A DNA stretch of 64,000 nucleotides from Variovorax brevis (GCF_030317105.1 NZ_JASZYG010000004.1:62001-126000); one strand, 5' to 3'; shown: positions 19,858-29,053, counted from the first letter of the stretch. Numbers and translations are program-made. The notes: generated from the sequence alone by a model not told the origin.

Positions 19858-21900
19858 ATGACGTTCCGACGCCTTTTGCCGGGCTGTGCACTGGCCTGCG
19901 CTGCCGCGGGCAGCATGCTGCTTGCGCCTCACGCGCTGGCCCAGCCGCGCGACGCCGGGCAGGCCATTTCCACCAGCGACAGGGGCGATGACCACGATCG
20001 TGGCCGGGACCGCGACAGGGACCACGACCGAGACAACCACGACCGTCACGGCCGCCCGCCCGAGCCGATCACGGTCAAAATCATTGGCTTCAACGACTAC
20101 CACGGCAACCTGCAATCTCCCGGCACTTTCGGCGTGAACACACTGGTGCCCGCCGCGCAGCGTCCGGCCGTCGGCGGCGCCGAATACATCGCCGCCCATG
20201 TCGCCAGGCTGAAGGCGCAGAACCCGCAGAACGTGGTGGTGGGCGCCGGCGACTTCATCGGCGCCTCGCCGCTGATCTCGGCCCTTTTCTTCGACGAGCC
20301 AGCGGTGGAGACGCTCAACAAGATCGGTGTCGAGTTCAACGCCGTGGGCAATCACGAATTCGACAAGGGTTCGGCCGAGTTGAAGCGCCTGCAAAACGGC
20401 GGCTGCAAGCTCACCGACAGCGTGCCCGATCCCAACAGTTGCAAGGGCCTGGGCTCCATGTCGCCTGGCACCTTCGACGGCGCGAAGTTCAAGTGGCTGT
20501 CGGCCAACGTGATCGAGACGGCCACCGGTCGCCCGCTGCTGCCGCCCTACGGCATCAAGTCATTTCACGGCGCGAAGGTGGCCTTCATCGGCATGACGCT
20601 CAAGGGCACACCGGGCATCGTCACACCCACCGGCGTGGCCGGACTGGAATTCCGCGACGAGGCGGACACCGTCAACGCGCTCGTGCCGCGCCTGCGCGCG
20701 CAGGGCGTGGATGCGATCGTGGTGCTGGTGCACCAGGGCGGCTTCCAGACCAGCCCCAACGTCGGCGACATCAACGGCTGCGACGGCAACCTCAAGAATG
20801 CCGACGGCAGCGACTCGGACATCGGCGCCATCGTCAAGCGCCTGGACGACCGCGTGGACCTGGTCATCAGCGGCCACACGCACGCAGCGTACAACTGCTC
20901 GGCCAACACGCTGGACGTCAGGAACGTCAATGGCGTGGCCGTGAGCACGCCGCGGCCGACGGGCCTGCCCAACAGCCGTGGACGGCTCATTCCGGTGACC
21001 AGCGCCAGCGCCTTCGGGCGCGTTCTCACCGACATCGACCTCACCATGCACCCGCGCTCGCACAAGGTCATGGCGGTGTCCGTCACCAACCGCCTGGTCG
21101 ACCGCACCGACGTCGCCATCAACGACGCGATCGCGACCGACCCGAGCGTGAAGAACATCGTCGATGGCTACAACGCGCTGGCCTCACCGCTGGCGGGCCA
21201 GGTCATCGGCACCATCGCATCGCCGTTGCCCAACACCGCCAACAGCGCGGGCGAGATGCCTGCCGGCAGCCTGATCGCCGATGCGCAACTCCAGGCCACG
21301 CAACCCAACGCGCTCGGCGGCGCGGTGATGGCCTTCATGAACGCCGGCGGCGCGCGCAACCCGGGCTTCACCGGTGCCAGCTACCCGTACAACGTGACCT
21401 ACGGCAACGCCTTCACGGTGCAACCCTTCGGCAACAGCCTGGTCACGATGACCTTGACGGCGCAACAGTTGAAGGACCTGCTCGAGCAACAGTTCACCGG
21501 CTGCCAAGGCCAGACCGCTCAGCGGATCATGCAGGTCTCCAACGGGCTGAAGTACACGTGGAGCGCATCGGCCGCGGCATGTTCGAGGATCGTGAACGTG
21601 GTGCTTGCGCCGACCGACGTGACGGTGACGCCACCAGTGGCCACCGGCGCACCCGAGACCCTCGTGGCCAACGGCGTGGTGCAAAACGCGGCCAAGACTT
21701 ATCGGGTGACGGTCAACAACTTCATGGCGACCGGCGGCGACGGATTCACGGTGCTGCTGGGCGGCACCAACGTGCTGGGTGGCGCGCAGGACATCGACGC
21801 ACTCACGGCGTACCTCAATGCGGGCTACAAGGCACCAAAGGCCCCCTACGACCCGACCCTGCCGGCGCTGGCGATTCCTCGCATCACGGTCGTGCCCTGA
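19858..21900 (+). CDS. secreted bifunctional metallophosphatase / 5'-nucleotidase
   Basis: A 680-residue exported nucleotidase. A signal peptide (residues 1-28, ending ALAQ) is followed by a charged spacer (about residues 42-66) made almost only of Asp, Arg and His. The calcineurin-like metallophosphatase domain comes next, with GFNDYHGN, GAGDFIG, VGNHEFD and SGHTHAAY as metal-binding motifs. The C-terminal substrate domain holds MNAGGARN and ATGGDGF. The enzyme would release phosphate and nucleosides from nucleotides in the periplasm or outside. The next gene begins 11 bases after its stop and may be coupled. Confidence 0.93.
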   Translation: MTFRRLLPGCALACAAAGSMLLAPHALAQPRDAGQAISTSDRGDDHDRGRDRDRDHDRDNHDRHGRPPEPITVKIIGFNDYHGNLQSPGTFGVNTLVPAAQRPAVGGAEYIAAHVARLKAQNPQNVVVGAGDFIGASPLISALFFDEPAVETLNKIGVEFNAVGNHEFDKGSAELKRLQNGGCKLTDSVPDPNSCKGLGSMSPGTFDGAKFKWLSANVIETATGRPLLPPYGIKSFHGAKVAFIGMTLKGTPGIVTPTGVAGLEFRDEADTVNALVPRLRAQGVDAIVVLVHQGGFQTSPNVGDINGCDGNLKNADGSDSDIGAIVKRLDDRVDLVISGHTHAAYNCSANTLDVRNVNGVAVSTPRPTGLPNSRGRLIPVTSASAFGRVLTDIDLTMHPRSHKVMAVSVTNRLVDRTDVAINDAIATDPSVKNIVDGYNALASPLAGQVIGTIASPLPNTANSAGEMPAGSLIADAQLQATQPNALGGAVMAFMNAGGARNPGFTGASYPYNVTYGNAFTVQPFGNSLVTMTLTAQQLKDLLEQQFTGCQGQTAQRIMQVSNGLKYTWSASAAACSRIVNVVLAPTDVTVTPPVATGAPETLVANGVVQNAAKTYRVTVNNFMATGGDGFTVLLGGTNVLGGAQDIDALTAYLNAGYKAPKAPYDPTLPALAIPRITVVP

Positions 21901-21911
21901 GGAATTGGGGA

Positions 21912-23099
21912 TTGCATTTCCTGAAGCAGCGGTTCACGCGCATCGGCACGCTGGGCTGCATCGCGCTGGCCTTGCTGGGCGCCCGTGTCGATGCGCAGCC
22001 TTCGCCGCCGGACTTGCGGGTGAACGGCTCGCCGACGATCGAGACCCGCGCCGCACTGCTCGCCCGCGCTGAACTCCAGCTCTCGCAGGGCCAGACCGGC
22101 GCCGCCACCGAAACCCTCGAGCGCGCCGCCCTGATGGCGCACGCACCCGACACCGAGATGGCCTTGGTGCGCAGCTACCTGCAAGCCGGCCAATACCGGC
22201 GCGCGCTGGCCTTCTGCGCCCATGTGGCGGGGGCGCATGCCGACGCCCCGCCCGCCGGCGCGCTGTATGCATGGCTGCTGCGCGCCGGCGGGCAAGGCGC
22301 CTTTGCCGGACGCACGCTGGACGAGACGCTGGCACGCGCGCCGCAGGACGCGGTGGCACTCGGAGTGCGCCGCGCCTTCACGGCGCCCCTGCCTGTGGCC
22401 GCCGGCGTCTTGCTCGAGCCGCCACACCGGATGGCGCCGCATGGGGTCATGCAACCAAGCCAGGCGCCGCTGCCGGCGACGGCACGCGTTGTAGCCAGTG
22501 GCGTGCTCGTTGCCGGCGGTGCGCTGGCGCTGGTGCCGGCATCGGCCGTTCGGTCGATGCCAGAGGACATGCTGTGGGTGCGCAACGGCTTGGGCCAAAC
22601 GTCGCGCGCGCATATCGACAGCAGCTTGCCGGTGGACGCGAGCATTGTGGTGCTGCGCCTTGACGCCGCAATCGACGCCGCGGGCATGCCTGCGCCGGCG
22701 CCTCGCGAACCGTTCGCGGGCAGCCCCGGCTTCACGGTCGAATTTGCGCCATCGGACAACGCCGAGGCAGCGTGGCCGTGGCTGAGCCAAGGCTTCTTCG
22801 CTGCTTCCCAAGGCGGCGCGGGCCTGCGCCGACTGGGCATCGATCTGGCCGACGGCCCTCACGGCGGACCGGTGTTCGACAACGCTGGACGCCTCGCCGG
22901 CATCGCCTTGCAGGGACCGGACCGCGAAGCCCTGATGCTCCCCGCATCGCGTTGGCAGAGCCTGGCGTCAGCGCCCGCCGTGCCATCGTCCGCCACAAGC
23001 ACTTCGTCAGTGCCACCAAGGGCGACAGGGGCCGACCAGGTCTACGAAAACGCGCTGCGCATTGCCGTGCAGCTCATCTCGCCGCATGCATCGCCTTGA
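21912..23099 (+). CDS. secreted TPR protein with degenerate trypsin-like domain
   Basis: A 395-residue exported protein with a TTG start at 21912, chosen because it gives a clean signal peptide (residues 1-28, ending VDAQ). Residues 45-150 form helix pairs of tetratricopeptide style (LARAELQLSQGQTGAATETLERAA, YLQAGQYRRALAFC). The second half resembles a serine protease fold: VVASGVLVAGGALALVP, ASIVVLRLD and DGPHGGPVFDNAGRLAGIAL. The last would be the GxSGG loop, but Ser is replaced by His317, and the His and Asp positions also look lost. It is probably a binding or scaffold protein, not a protease. The protease relation is inferred by eye. Confidence 0.6.
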   Translation: MHFLKQRFTRIGTLGCIALALLGARVDAQPSPPDLRVNGSPTIETRAALLARAELQLSQGQTGAATETLERAALMAHAPDTEMALVRSYLQAGQYRRALAFCAHVAGAHADAPPAGALYAWLLRAGGQGAFAGRTLDETLARAPQDAVALGVRRAFTAPLPVAAGVLLEPPHRMAPHGVMQPSQAPLPATARVVASGVLVAGGALALVPASAVRSMPEDMLWVRNGLGQTSRAHIDSSLPVDASIVVLRLDAAIDAAGMPAPAPREPFAGSPGFTVEFAPSDNAEAAWPWLSQGFFAASQGGAGLRRLGIDLADGPHGGPVFDNAGRLAGIALQGPDREALMLPASRWQSLASAPAVPSSATSTSSVPPRATGADQVYENALRIAVQLISPHASP

Positions 23100-23226
23100 T
23101 CGTGCACAAGTTGACGAATCTTGCCTTCTGCTCTATTGCATCAAGGAACAGTGTGTCTTAACTTGCTTCTCACGACTGCCATCCGAAGGACAGCCCCACG
23201 CACAACACACGAGACCGAGGTTCGCC

Positions 23227-23571
23227 ATGTTCATCGCTGTACTCATCCTGATCGCCCTGGCGCTGCGCGCGCTCTATCTGCAGGCATGGCTGAGGAGCTC
23301 GGTGCGCATACGCATGGAGCGCAATGGTCCGATCACCATCGAGGTACGGCGCCGGGTGGGCATGCATGCGATCCCGCCCCACGTTTGCGAATTCCCCGTG
23401 CCGCGCGAAGAACGCATCCGGGTGGTCCGCCTGCTGGGCATCGTGCTCTGGCACAACGAAATGAGCCTGGGACTGCCGGACTCCGCGTGCGAGTGCTTCG
23501 ACAAGATTGGCCCGCAGGACTTCGACAAGCAGTTCCCGGATTGGCTGCGCCTTTCGCGCCGCGCCGCCTGA
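23227..23571 (+). CDS. small membrane-anchored hypothetical protein
   Basis: A 114-residue protein with one N-terminal membrane helix (residues 2-20) followed by a soluble domain containing RMERNGPITIEVRRR and a Cys pair near residues 95-97 (ACEC). The start ATG at 23227 directly opens the hydrophobic stretch. I do not recognise a family. It stands alone between the TPR protein and a minus-strand gene. Confidence 0.55.
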   Translation: MFIAVLILIALALRALYLQAWLRSSVRIRMERNGPITIEVRRRVGMHAIPPHVCEFPVPREERIRVVRLLGIVLWHNEMSLGLPDSACECFDKIGPQDFDKQFPDWLRLSRRAA

Positions 23572-23739
23572 CCCATCCATCGCTCGCGCAGATCGGGTTG
23601 AACGAGGCGCTGGACAAACCGGTGCTCGAACACGTTGTATGGCATCGGCACTATGGCGACGTTCTGGTCGTTGAACCGCCTTGCGGCGATCGTGGCCTGA
23701 CCCGGCCTGCGTGAAACCGGCGAGCGCCGTCGCTGCACC

Positions 23740-23994
23740 CTATTGCTGCATCTGCGCCATCTGCAGCGAAAGATCGAACAGCTTCGCCTTGCCGGCGTAG
23801 TAGCGATCGAGGCGCCATTCCTTGAGGATGTCGATTGCCAGGTCGAACGAATCGAGGTCAAGCTCGTACAGGTCGGAGAGCTCGAAGCCGTGCTCGTCAG
23901 ATTCGAGCGCCAGCACCAACCGTGAAAGCACCGCCGCAGAGCCTTGTTCGGGGTTCTGCTCGATAAACCGGCGGGCGCGCTTGATCGCATTCAT
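23740..23994 (-). CDS. conserved small hypothetical protein
   Basis: An 84-residue, largely helical, acidic protein (AIKRARRFIEQNPEQGS, then ESDEHGFELSDLYELDLDSFD, then a C-terminal Gln/Met-rich end). The ATG at 23994 has a strong GGAAGGAG site, which rules out the long upstream extension. It looks well conserved in character and codon use, but I know no function. Confidence 0.65.
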   Translation of the reverse strand: MNAIKRARRFIEQNPEQGSAAVLSRLVLALESDEHGFELSDLYELDLDSFDLAIDILKEWRLDRYYAGKAKLFDLSLQMAQMQQ

Positions 23995-24432
23995 GAGTTC
24001 TCCTTCCGGGAGCTGATTCGGTGTTTCTGATTGTGATCGCGGCACCGCCGGGAAATATGACAAAGACCCCAGCATCTGCTGGCGGACATGGGTATTGCCA
24101 CCCGGGAGTCGCAGTTGCGGGCGCTTACTTGCTTGCGCAGGGCAATTCCGGTTGAAGGCGCGCTGCGCGCACCGCATCAGGGCATTTTGCTGCGCGACAT
24201 GACCCTGGATTGCTTCGGGGGTCGAATCATCATGCTCTCAACGGCTTGTGCCGCCGTGCTTGTTGCCTGCGGGCTGTGTCGTGGTCTTGTCGGCGAGTCG
24301 CCATGCGACGGCGGTCGTGGCGATGATTCTGGAGATGGGCGAATTCATGGGCTCCGAGTCTGGACGCGGTTGATGGCTCTGCGATGACAGCGAGCCGATA
24401 TTGCCCATCAAGGACCGACGCCCACCTCCAGC
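23995..24432. other. gene-poor gap with one possible tiny ORF
   Basis: About 440 bases. It holds the promoter side of the gene at 23994. Reading frames here look like chance ones, with one possible exception: a minus-strand 36-codon frame at 24238-24348 with a GGAG site before its ATG (MNSPISRIIATTAV...). I cannot support it as a gene without conservation. No hairpin or repeat stood out. Confidence 0.35.
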
Positions 24433-24468
24433 GTGAGGAACGCCATCGCACGCTACGCTTGCGCCATC

Positions 24469-25149
24469 GTGACCCTCCCCTTGAACATCGTCCACGAGCG
24501 CGACGACCTGCTCGTCCTCGACAAGCCTTCCGGCCTGCTGTGCGTGCCCGGCCGCGGCGCGGACAAGCTCGACTGCCTGAGCACCCGCGCCGCGCAGCGC
24601 TGGCCCGATGCCTTGGTGGTGCACCGGCTCGACATGTCCACCAGCGGCCTGGTGCTCATGGCGCGCGGCGCCGACATGCAGCGGGCGCTCAGCCGTGCGT
24701 TTGAAACGCAGCAGGTGGGCAAGCGCTATGAAGCAGTGGTCGACGGGGTGTTGTTGCAGGACAGCGGCGCGTGGCAGGAGATCGACGCGCCGATCGCCGC
24801 GGATTGGCCGCGCCGGCCCTTGCAAATGATCGACGCGGCTGGCAAGGCGAGCCGGACGCTCTGGCGGGTGAAAGTGGCTTTGCCCGAGATGGGCGCGACG
24901 CTGCTTGAGCTTGCACCGCAGACAGGGCGCACGCATCAGTTGCGGGTGCATCTGGCGCACATCGGGCATCCGATCCTGGGGGATGCGTTGTACGCCGGGG
25001 AAGCAGTCCAGGCGCGCGCACCGCGCTTGATGCTGCATGCGACGCAACTGGTGTTCGAGCATCCCTTCACAAAGGAGGCGCTGCGGTTCGAAAGTGCCTG
25101 GTCTCCTCTCGCTCCGGGCGCTGAAGCAGGAAGCAGGCTCAGGTCCTGA
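24469..25149 (+). CDS. RluA-family pseudouridine synthase
   Basis: Converts uridine to pseudouridine in rRNA or tRNA. The 226-residue product lacks an S4 RNA-binding domain, as in RluA itself. VLDKPSGLLCVPGRG opens the domain, HRLDMSTSGL carries the catalytic Asp, and PQTGRTHQLRVHLAHIGHPILGD is the C-terminal signature. The GTG start at 24469 gives the usual N-terminus; a GTG at 24433 is also in frame. Its last 11 bases overlap the end of the convergent universal stress gene. Confidence 0.9.
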   Translation: MTLPLNIVHERDDLLVLDKPSGLLCVPGRGADKLDCLSTRAAQRWPDALVVHRLDMSTSGLVLMARGADMQRALSRAFETQQVGKRYEAVVDGVLLQDSGAWQEIDAPIAADWPRRPLQMIDAAGKASRTLWRVKVALPEMGATLLELAPQTGRTHQLRVHLAHIGHPILGDALYAGEAVQARAPRLMLHATQLVFEHPFTKEALRFESAWSPLAPGAEAGSRLRS

Positions 25150-25576
25150 CGACCAGCACGGGAATATGCGCGTCTTGCAGCACGCGTTGCGTCACGCTGC
25201 CAAGCAACAGTTTCTCGATGCCGTGGCGCCCGTGCGAGCCCATCACGATCAGGTCGGCGCCCAGGGCGTTGGCGGTGTCGACGATGCCTTCATGCACCAC
25301 ATGGCCGTCGATCACGCGCTGGTCGCTGTGCAAGCCCTCGGCCGCCAGCGCGGCAACACCGCGTGCCAGGGCCGCATTTGCACTTGACGTGGCAGCAGCC
25401 AGGTATTCGTTTTGCCCCAGCGCATAGTCGGCGCCCACCCCGATGAACGGGTAGTTGTCGATCACGTGGATCAGCGTGATGCGGCTTCCGAACGCCAGCG
25501 CCAGCCCACTTGCCTTGCTCACGGCCATCATCGATGTCTCGGAGCCGTCGATCGGAACCAGGATGTGGTTGAACAT
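25139..25576 (-). CDS. universal stress protein (UspA family)
   Basis: A 145-residue single USP domain. ILVPIDGSE begins the fold, and GSHGRHGIEKLLLGSVTQRV matches the ATP-binding G-x2-G-x9-G-S motif of nucleotide-binding USPs. These cytoplasmic proteins help survival under stress and growth arrest. It is a single gene converging on the pseudouridine synthase. Confidence 0.93.
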   Translation of the reverse strand: MFNHILVPIDGSETSMMAVSKASGLALAFGSRITLIHVIDNYPFIGVGADYALGQNEYLAAATSSANAALARGVAALAAEGLHSDQRVIDGHVVHEGIVDTANALGADLIVMGSHGRHGIEKLLLGSVTQRVLQDAHIPVLVVRT

Positions 25577-25696
25577 GTTGGACCTCGCTTTCGTTCATGA
25601 CCGGGGGTCGAAGCAACCCAGATCAGAATCTACAGAGTATGAGGCCCGGCGGCTGTAGGACTCTCCCGCCCCCTTCGGAACGGTCGATAAACCGGC

Positions 25697-26434
25697 TCAG
25701 TCGCCTTGGAAAGCCTCTTTCCGGCAGGTCACCACCAGCGTGTCGCGCCAGCCCGGCTCGCCTTCGACCAGCGGCTGGATGGGCGTCGATTCATGAATGA
25801 CGCGTGAATCGTCCAGCAGCAACAGGGTCCAGGGCTCGGTCAGGGTGAAACGTTCGCCGCGCCGCCCATCGGCTTCGAAAACCCGCGTTTCGCCGCCCTT
25901 GATGTTGTGACGGCCGACGAAGGCCACCGCCACCAGGTCGACGCCGTCGCGGTGCGCCCCTTCCGGGGTCGGTCGGCCGATGCCGCCCGAGGTATCGATG
26001 CGGAACTGGTGCGCTTCGATGAACCAGGGCCGCGCGCCGCGCAGGTCGCTCGCGGTGTCGGCCAGCTTGCGCATCAGGCGCTGCCAGACGGGTTGCACCA
26101 CGGTGGCGGCCTCGATCGGCGCAAACCAGCGTTGCATGCCGCCGTGCAGGGCGTTGTATTCAACGGGTTGCCAATGCGCGCGGTGCGGCACCTGCTCAAG
26201 CTGCGGACCGTTGGCCACGAAGCAGGCATGGCGGCGCGTGCGGTAGCGGCCCCCGTCCTTCAGGTATTCGTCCGGCGGCAGCGCATTCCAGTCGGCATGC
26301 AGGGCTTCGAGTTTCGCCAGCGGCGCGCCCAGCCATTGCGCGACGTCCTGCGGAGGCAGCACGGCATAGCCGTCGCCCAGGAGCGCTTGGGACAGTTGAT
26401 CGGGCGGGGTGCGGGGTGGCGCGAAGTCCCTCAC
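25697..26434 (-). CDS. 2OG-Fe(II) oxygenase-like protein
   Basis: A 245-residue protein of the 2OG-Fe dioxygenase type. The probable iron ligands are HRDGVD (His-x-Asp) and a distal His in VIHESTPI, with an Arg in WRDTLVVT as the 2-oxoglutarate anchor. The GTG start at 26434 overlaps the stop of the DUF427 gene (GTGA). It is last in the egtB-egtD-DUF427 run, so it may act with them. Substrate unknown. Confidence 0.78.
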   Translation of the reverse strand: MRDFAPPRTPPDQLSQALLGDGYAVLPPQDVAQWLGAPLAKLEALHADWNALPPDEYLKDGGRYRTRRHACFVANGPQLEQVPHRAHWQPVEYNALHGGMQRWFAPIEAATVVQPVWQRLMRKLADTASDLRGARPWFIEAHQFRIDTSGGIGRPTPEGAHRDGVDLVAVAFVGRHNIKGGETRVFEADGRRGERFTLTEPWTLLLLDDSRVIHESTPIQPLVEGEPGWRDTLVVTCRKEAFQGD

Positions 26435-26712
26435 GCCTCGACCTTTACGCCCTTCCAGAAGGCCACGCGGTCGCGCACCATGTCGGCTTCGGGCTTGGGG
26501 TCGGCGTAGTACCAGACGGCGTCGGTGTTGAGTTCGCCGTTGACAAGCAGCGAGTAGTAGTTGGCCGAGCCCTTCCACGCGCAAGTGGTGCGGTGGTTGC
26601 TGAAGGTGACGAAGTCGCGGTTGAGCGACGCGGCGGGAAAGTAGTGGTTCCCTTCGACGACGACGGTGTCGTCACTCTCGGCGATGGTCACGCCGTTCCA
26701 GGTAGCTTTCAT
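26431..26712 (-). CDS. DUF427 domain protein
   Basis: A 93-residue protein with the complete DUF427 domain: MKATWNGVTIAESDDTVVVEGNHYFP, then CAWKGSANYYSLLVNG, then AVWYYADPKPEA. DUF427 proteins are small beta-rich proteins of unsettled function. It lies 35 bases after egtD and overlaps the following oxygenase gene, so the four genes form a likely operon. Confidence 0.88.
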   Translation of the reverse strand: MKATWNGVTIAESDDTVVVEGNHYFPAASLNRDFVTFSNHRTTCAWKGSANYYSLLVNGELNTDAVWYYADPKPEADMVRDRVAFWKGVKVEA

Positions 26713-26747
26713 TCAATATCTCCAGCCCGAACCTCGCGGGCAGGGGC

Positions 26748-27737
26748 CTATTGTGCCGCCGGCAGCCAATGCACGCTGAACAGGCGTTCCGGGTCCGTCC
26801 AGACGGGGCCGATGCCGAAGCCGGCGCGGGCCGCCAGCGTGCGCAGGCCGTCGACGGTGAACTTGTACGAATTCTCGGTGTGGATGGTCTCGCCTTCGGC
26901 AAAGCTGATGCGCTCGCCGAGCAGGTGCGCCGTCTGTGCGCGGCGGCTCACCAGGTGCATCTCGATGCGCTGCAGCGGCGAGTTGTAGAAGGCGGCGTGG
27001 GTGAAGCCTTCAAGGTCGAAGTCGGCGCCGAGTTCGCTGTTGGCGCGCTGGAGAAGGTTGAGGTTGAACCTTGCCGTCACGCCCTGCGCATCGTTGTAGG
27101 CCGCGTGCAGCAGCGCCGGGTCCTTGACGAGATCGACGCCGATGAGCAGGCCGCCACCGCGCAACATGCGCGCCGCCATCTGGAGAAATGCCAACGCCTC
27201 TTCAGGATTGAAGTTGCCCAGCGTGGAACCCGGAAAGAAACCGACCCGCGCGCCGGCATCGGGCAGTTGCGCAGGCAGCGCAAAGGGATGCGTGTAGTCG
27301 GCCACCAGGGGTTGCACGGCCAGGCCGGGGTAGTCCGCGCGCAGGCGCCCGGCCGCATCCTCCAGGTGTTCACCCGAAATATCGATCGGCACGAATCGCG
27401 TGGGCGAATCCAGCGCGTCCAGCAGCAGGCGAACCTTGCGCAGCGACCCCGCGCCGAACTCGACGATGTCGGCGCGCGGGCCGATCTGCATCGCGATTTC
27501 CGGCGCGCGCTCGGCCAGGATGCCCAACTCGACGCGCGTGGGGTAGTACTCGCGCAATTCGCAGATGGCGTCGAACAACCTCGAACCGGCCGCATCGTAG
27601 AAGTACTTGGGGGAAATGCTGCGCGGCTTGTGCAGGAGCCCGGCGAGCAACTCGCGCCCAAAGACCGTGGCGGGGAGTTCTTGTTGTTGGTGTTCGCGGA
27701 CGATGGACGGATCGAGTTGAACGTGGGGATTGCGCAT
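26748..27737 (-). CDS. egtD: L-histidine N(alpha)-methyltransferase EgtD
   Basis: EgtD trimethylates histidine to hercynine with SAM, the first step of ergothioneine synthesis. The 329-residue protein has the expected length. The SAM site is visible as IVEFGAGSLRKVRLLLDAL, with FFPGSTLGNF and LLIGVDLVKD following. SPKYFYDAAGSRLFD and YYPTRVE near the start are typical. The ATG at 27737 lies two bases after the egtB stop, so the two are one transcript. Confidence 0.95.
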   Translation of the reverse strand: MRNPHVQLDPSIVREHQQQELPATVFGRELLAGLLHKPRSISPKYFYDAAGSRLFDAICELREYYPTRVELGILAERAPEIAMQIGPRADIVEFGAGSLRKVRLLLDALDSPTRFVPIDISGEHLEDAAGRLRADYPGLAVQPLVADYTHPFALPAQLPDAGARVGFFPGSTLGNFNPEEALAFLQMAARMLRGGGLLIGVDLVKDPALLHAAYNDAQGVTARFNLNLLQRANSELGADFDLEGFTHAAFYNSPLQRIEMHLVSRRAQTAHLLGERISFAEGETIHTENSYKFTVDGLRTLAARAGFGIGPVWTDPERLFSVHWLPAAQ

Positions 27738-27739
27738 TT

Positions 27740-28987
27740 TCAAAGGTCCTTCGCGAGCCGCAGCCCGGAAAACTGCCAGCGCGCTGCCGGCGGGAAGAAG
27801 TTCCGGTAGGTCGCCCGCGTGTGCTCGGCCGGTGTTGCGACGCTCCCGCCGCGCAGCACGAGTTGTCCCACCATGAACTTGCCGTTGTATTCGGCGGCCA
27901 CGCCGGGCAGTGGCTTGAAGCCAGGATACGGGTCGTAGGAGGAGCGCGTCCATTGCCAGACATGGCCGCTGAGCTGCGTCATGCCGGGCGCCGTACTGGC
28001 CGCCTCCCACTCGAACTCGGTGGGCAGGCGGGCGCCCGCCCATTCGGCGAACGCGGCAGCCTCGTAGAAGCTCAACTGCGACACTGGCGCCTCGGGCTCC
28101 ATCGGCCGCACCCCTTGAAGACCGAAGACCTGCCAGTCCGCGCCGGGCGCCTGATGCACCAGGCGCGGGTCGTCGGGCGCGAGCCAATAGGCGGGCGCGC
28201 GCCATCCGTTGGCCTGCACCGCCGCCCAGCCGTCCGACAGCCAGAGCTCCGCCCGCCGGTAACCCCCGTCGGCAATGAACTGTGCAAACTCGCCGCAAGT
28301 GACCAGGCGATCGGCGATGCGGTAAGGCCGCAGCAAGGCGGTGTGCCGGGGCGTTTCGTTGTCGAAGGAAAAACCGCCTCCGGCATGACCCACCTCCACC
28401 ACACCGCCGTGCATGTCGATCCATCGCACGGCCGACGGCGATGCGGCCAGGCGCAGCGTCGGTCCCGTGGCCAGGCGATAGGCCGGCAGCAGCGGATTGC
28501 ACGACAGCGCGTGGAGGATGTCGGTGAGGATCAACTCCTGGTGCTGCTGCTCGTGATGAAGGCCCAGCGTGACGATCGGCTCGATGGCGTCCCACTCACT
28601 CTCACGGGTGTCTTCGAGCAACTTCAACACCGCGCCGTCCACGTGCTGGCGATAGGCGTGCACTTCGTCCAGCGAAGGACGGGTGAGCAGGCCGCGCTGT
28701 GGGCGCGGATGACGCGGCCCCAGCGCTTCGTAGTACGAGTTGAAGAGGTAGTGGTAACGCGGGTCGAAGGGCTCGTAGCCACGCGCATGTCGCTCGAGCA
28801 GCACCGTCTCGAAGAACCAGGTCGTGTGTGCGAGGTGCCACTTGGTCGGGCTGGCATCGGGCATCGACTGGATGCATTGGTCTTCCGCCGACAGCGGCGC
28901 CGCCAAGCCAAGGCTGTGCGAGCGGACCGCACGAAAACGTTCGCGCAGGGCGCTCGCCGCCTGCGCGAACGTGCGGGATGGAATCAT
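27740..28987 (-). CDS. egtB: ergothioneine biosynthesis protein EgtB
   Basis: EgtB is the iron enzyme that joins a thiol donor (gamma-glutamylcysteine or cysteine) to hercynine and forms the sulfoxide. The 415-residue product has a DinB-type N-terminal domain followed by a formylglycine-generating-enzyme-like domain. Iron ligands are visible as His51 (KWHLAH) and the HHEQQHQE block with His145 and His149. GHVWQWTRSSYDPYPGF and the final GLRLAKDL are family hallmarks. The start at 28987 is the first Met in the conserved region. Which thiol it uses cannot be read here; no egtA or egtC is adjacent. Confidence 0.95.
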   Translation of the reverse strand: MIPSRTFAQAASALRERFRAVRSHSLGLAAPLSAEDQCIQSMPDASPTKWHLAHTTWFFETVLLERHARGYEPFDPRYHYLFNSYYEALGPRHPRPQRGLLTRPSLDEVHAYRQHVDGAVLKLLEDTRESEWDAIEPIVTLGLHHEQQHQELILTDILHALSCNPLLPAYRLATGPTLRLAASPSAVRWIDMHGGVVEVGHAGGGFSFDNETPRHTALLRPYRIADRLVTCGEFAQFIADGGYRRAELWLSDGWAAVQANGWRAPAYWLAPDDPRLVHQAPGADWQVFGLQGVRPMEPEAPVSQLSFYEAAAFAEWAGARLPTEFEWEAASTAPGMTQLSGHVWQWTRSSYDPYPGFKPLPGVAAEYNGKFMVGQLVLRGGSVATPAEHTRATYRNFFPPAARWQFSGLRLAKDL

Positions 28988-29040
28988 GCTGAAACTCCGG
29001 ACAGAGCAATCCGCGTTTTTAGTCCAACACGCATACCCTT

Positions 29041-29053
29041 TGTGTAAGACACA
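29041..29053. promoter_or_regulatory. inverted repeat in the egtB / NADH dehydrogenase divergent region
   Basis: TGTGT-AAG-ACACA, a perfect 5-base inverted repeat with a 3-base centre, lies about midway between the two divergent starts. The surrounding 130 bases are unusually AT-rich for this window. It could be a regulator binding site; no regulator gene is adjacent. Confidence 0.3.

Noticed and set aside
20439..21911. Upstream extension of the TPR-protein frame
   Set aside because: It is a shadow of the nucleotidase gene, Arg- and Gly-rich; the signal peptide marks the real start at 21912.
24088..24387. A 99-codon plus-strand frame in the gap
   Set aside because: No ribosome site, Cys-rich and Gly-rich random composition, and no resemblance to known proteins.
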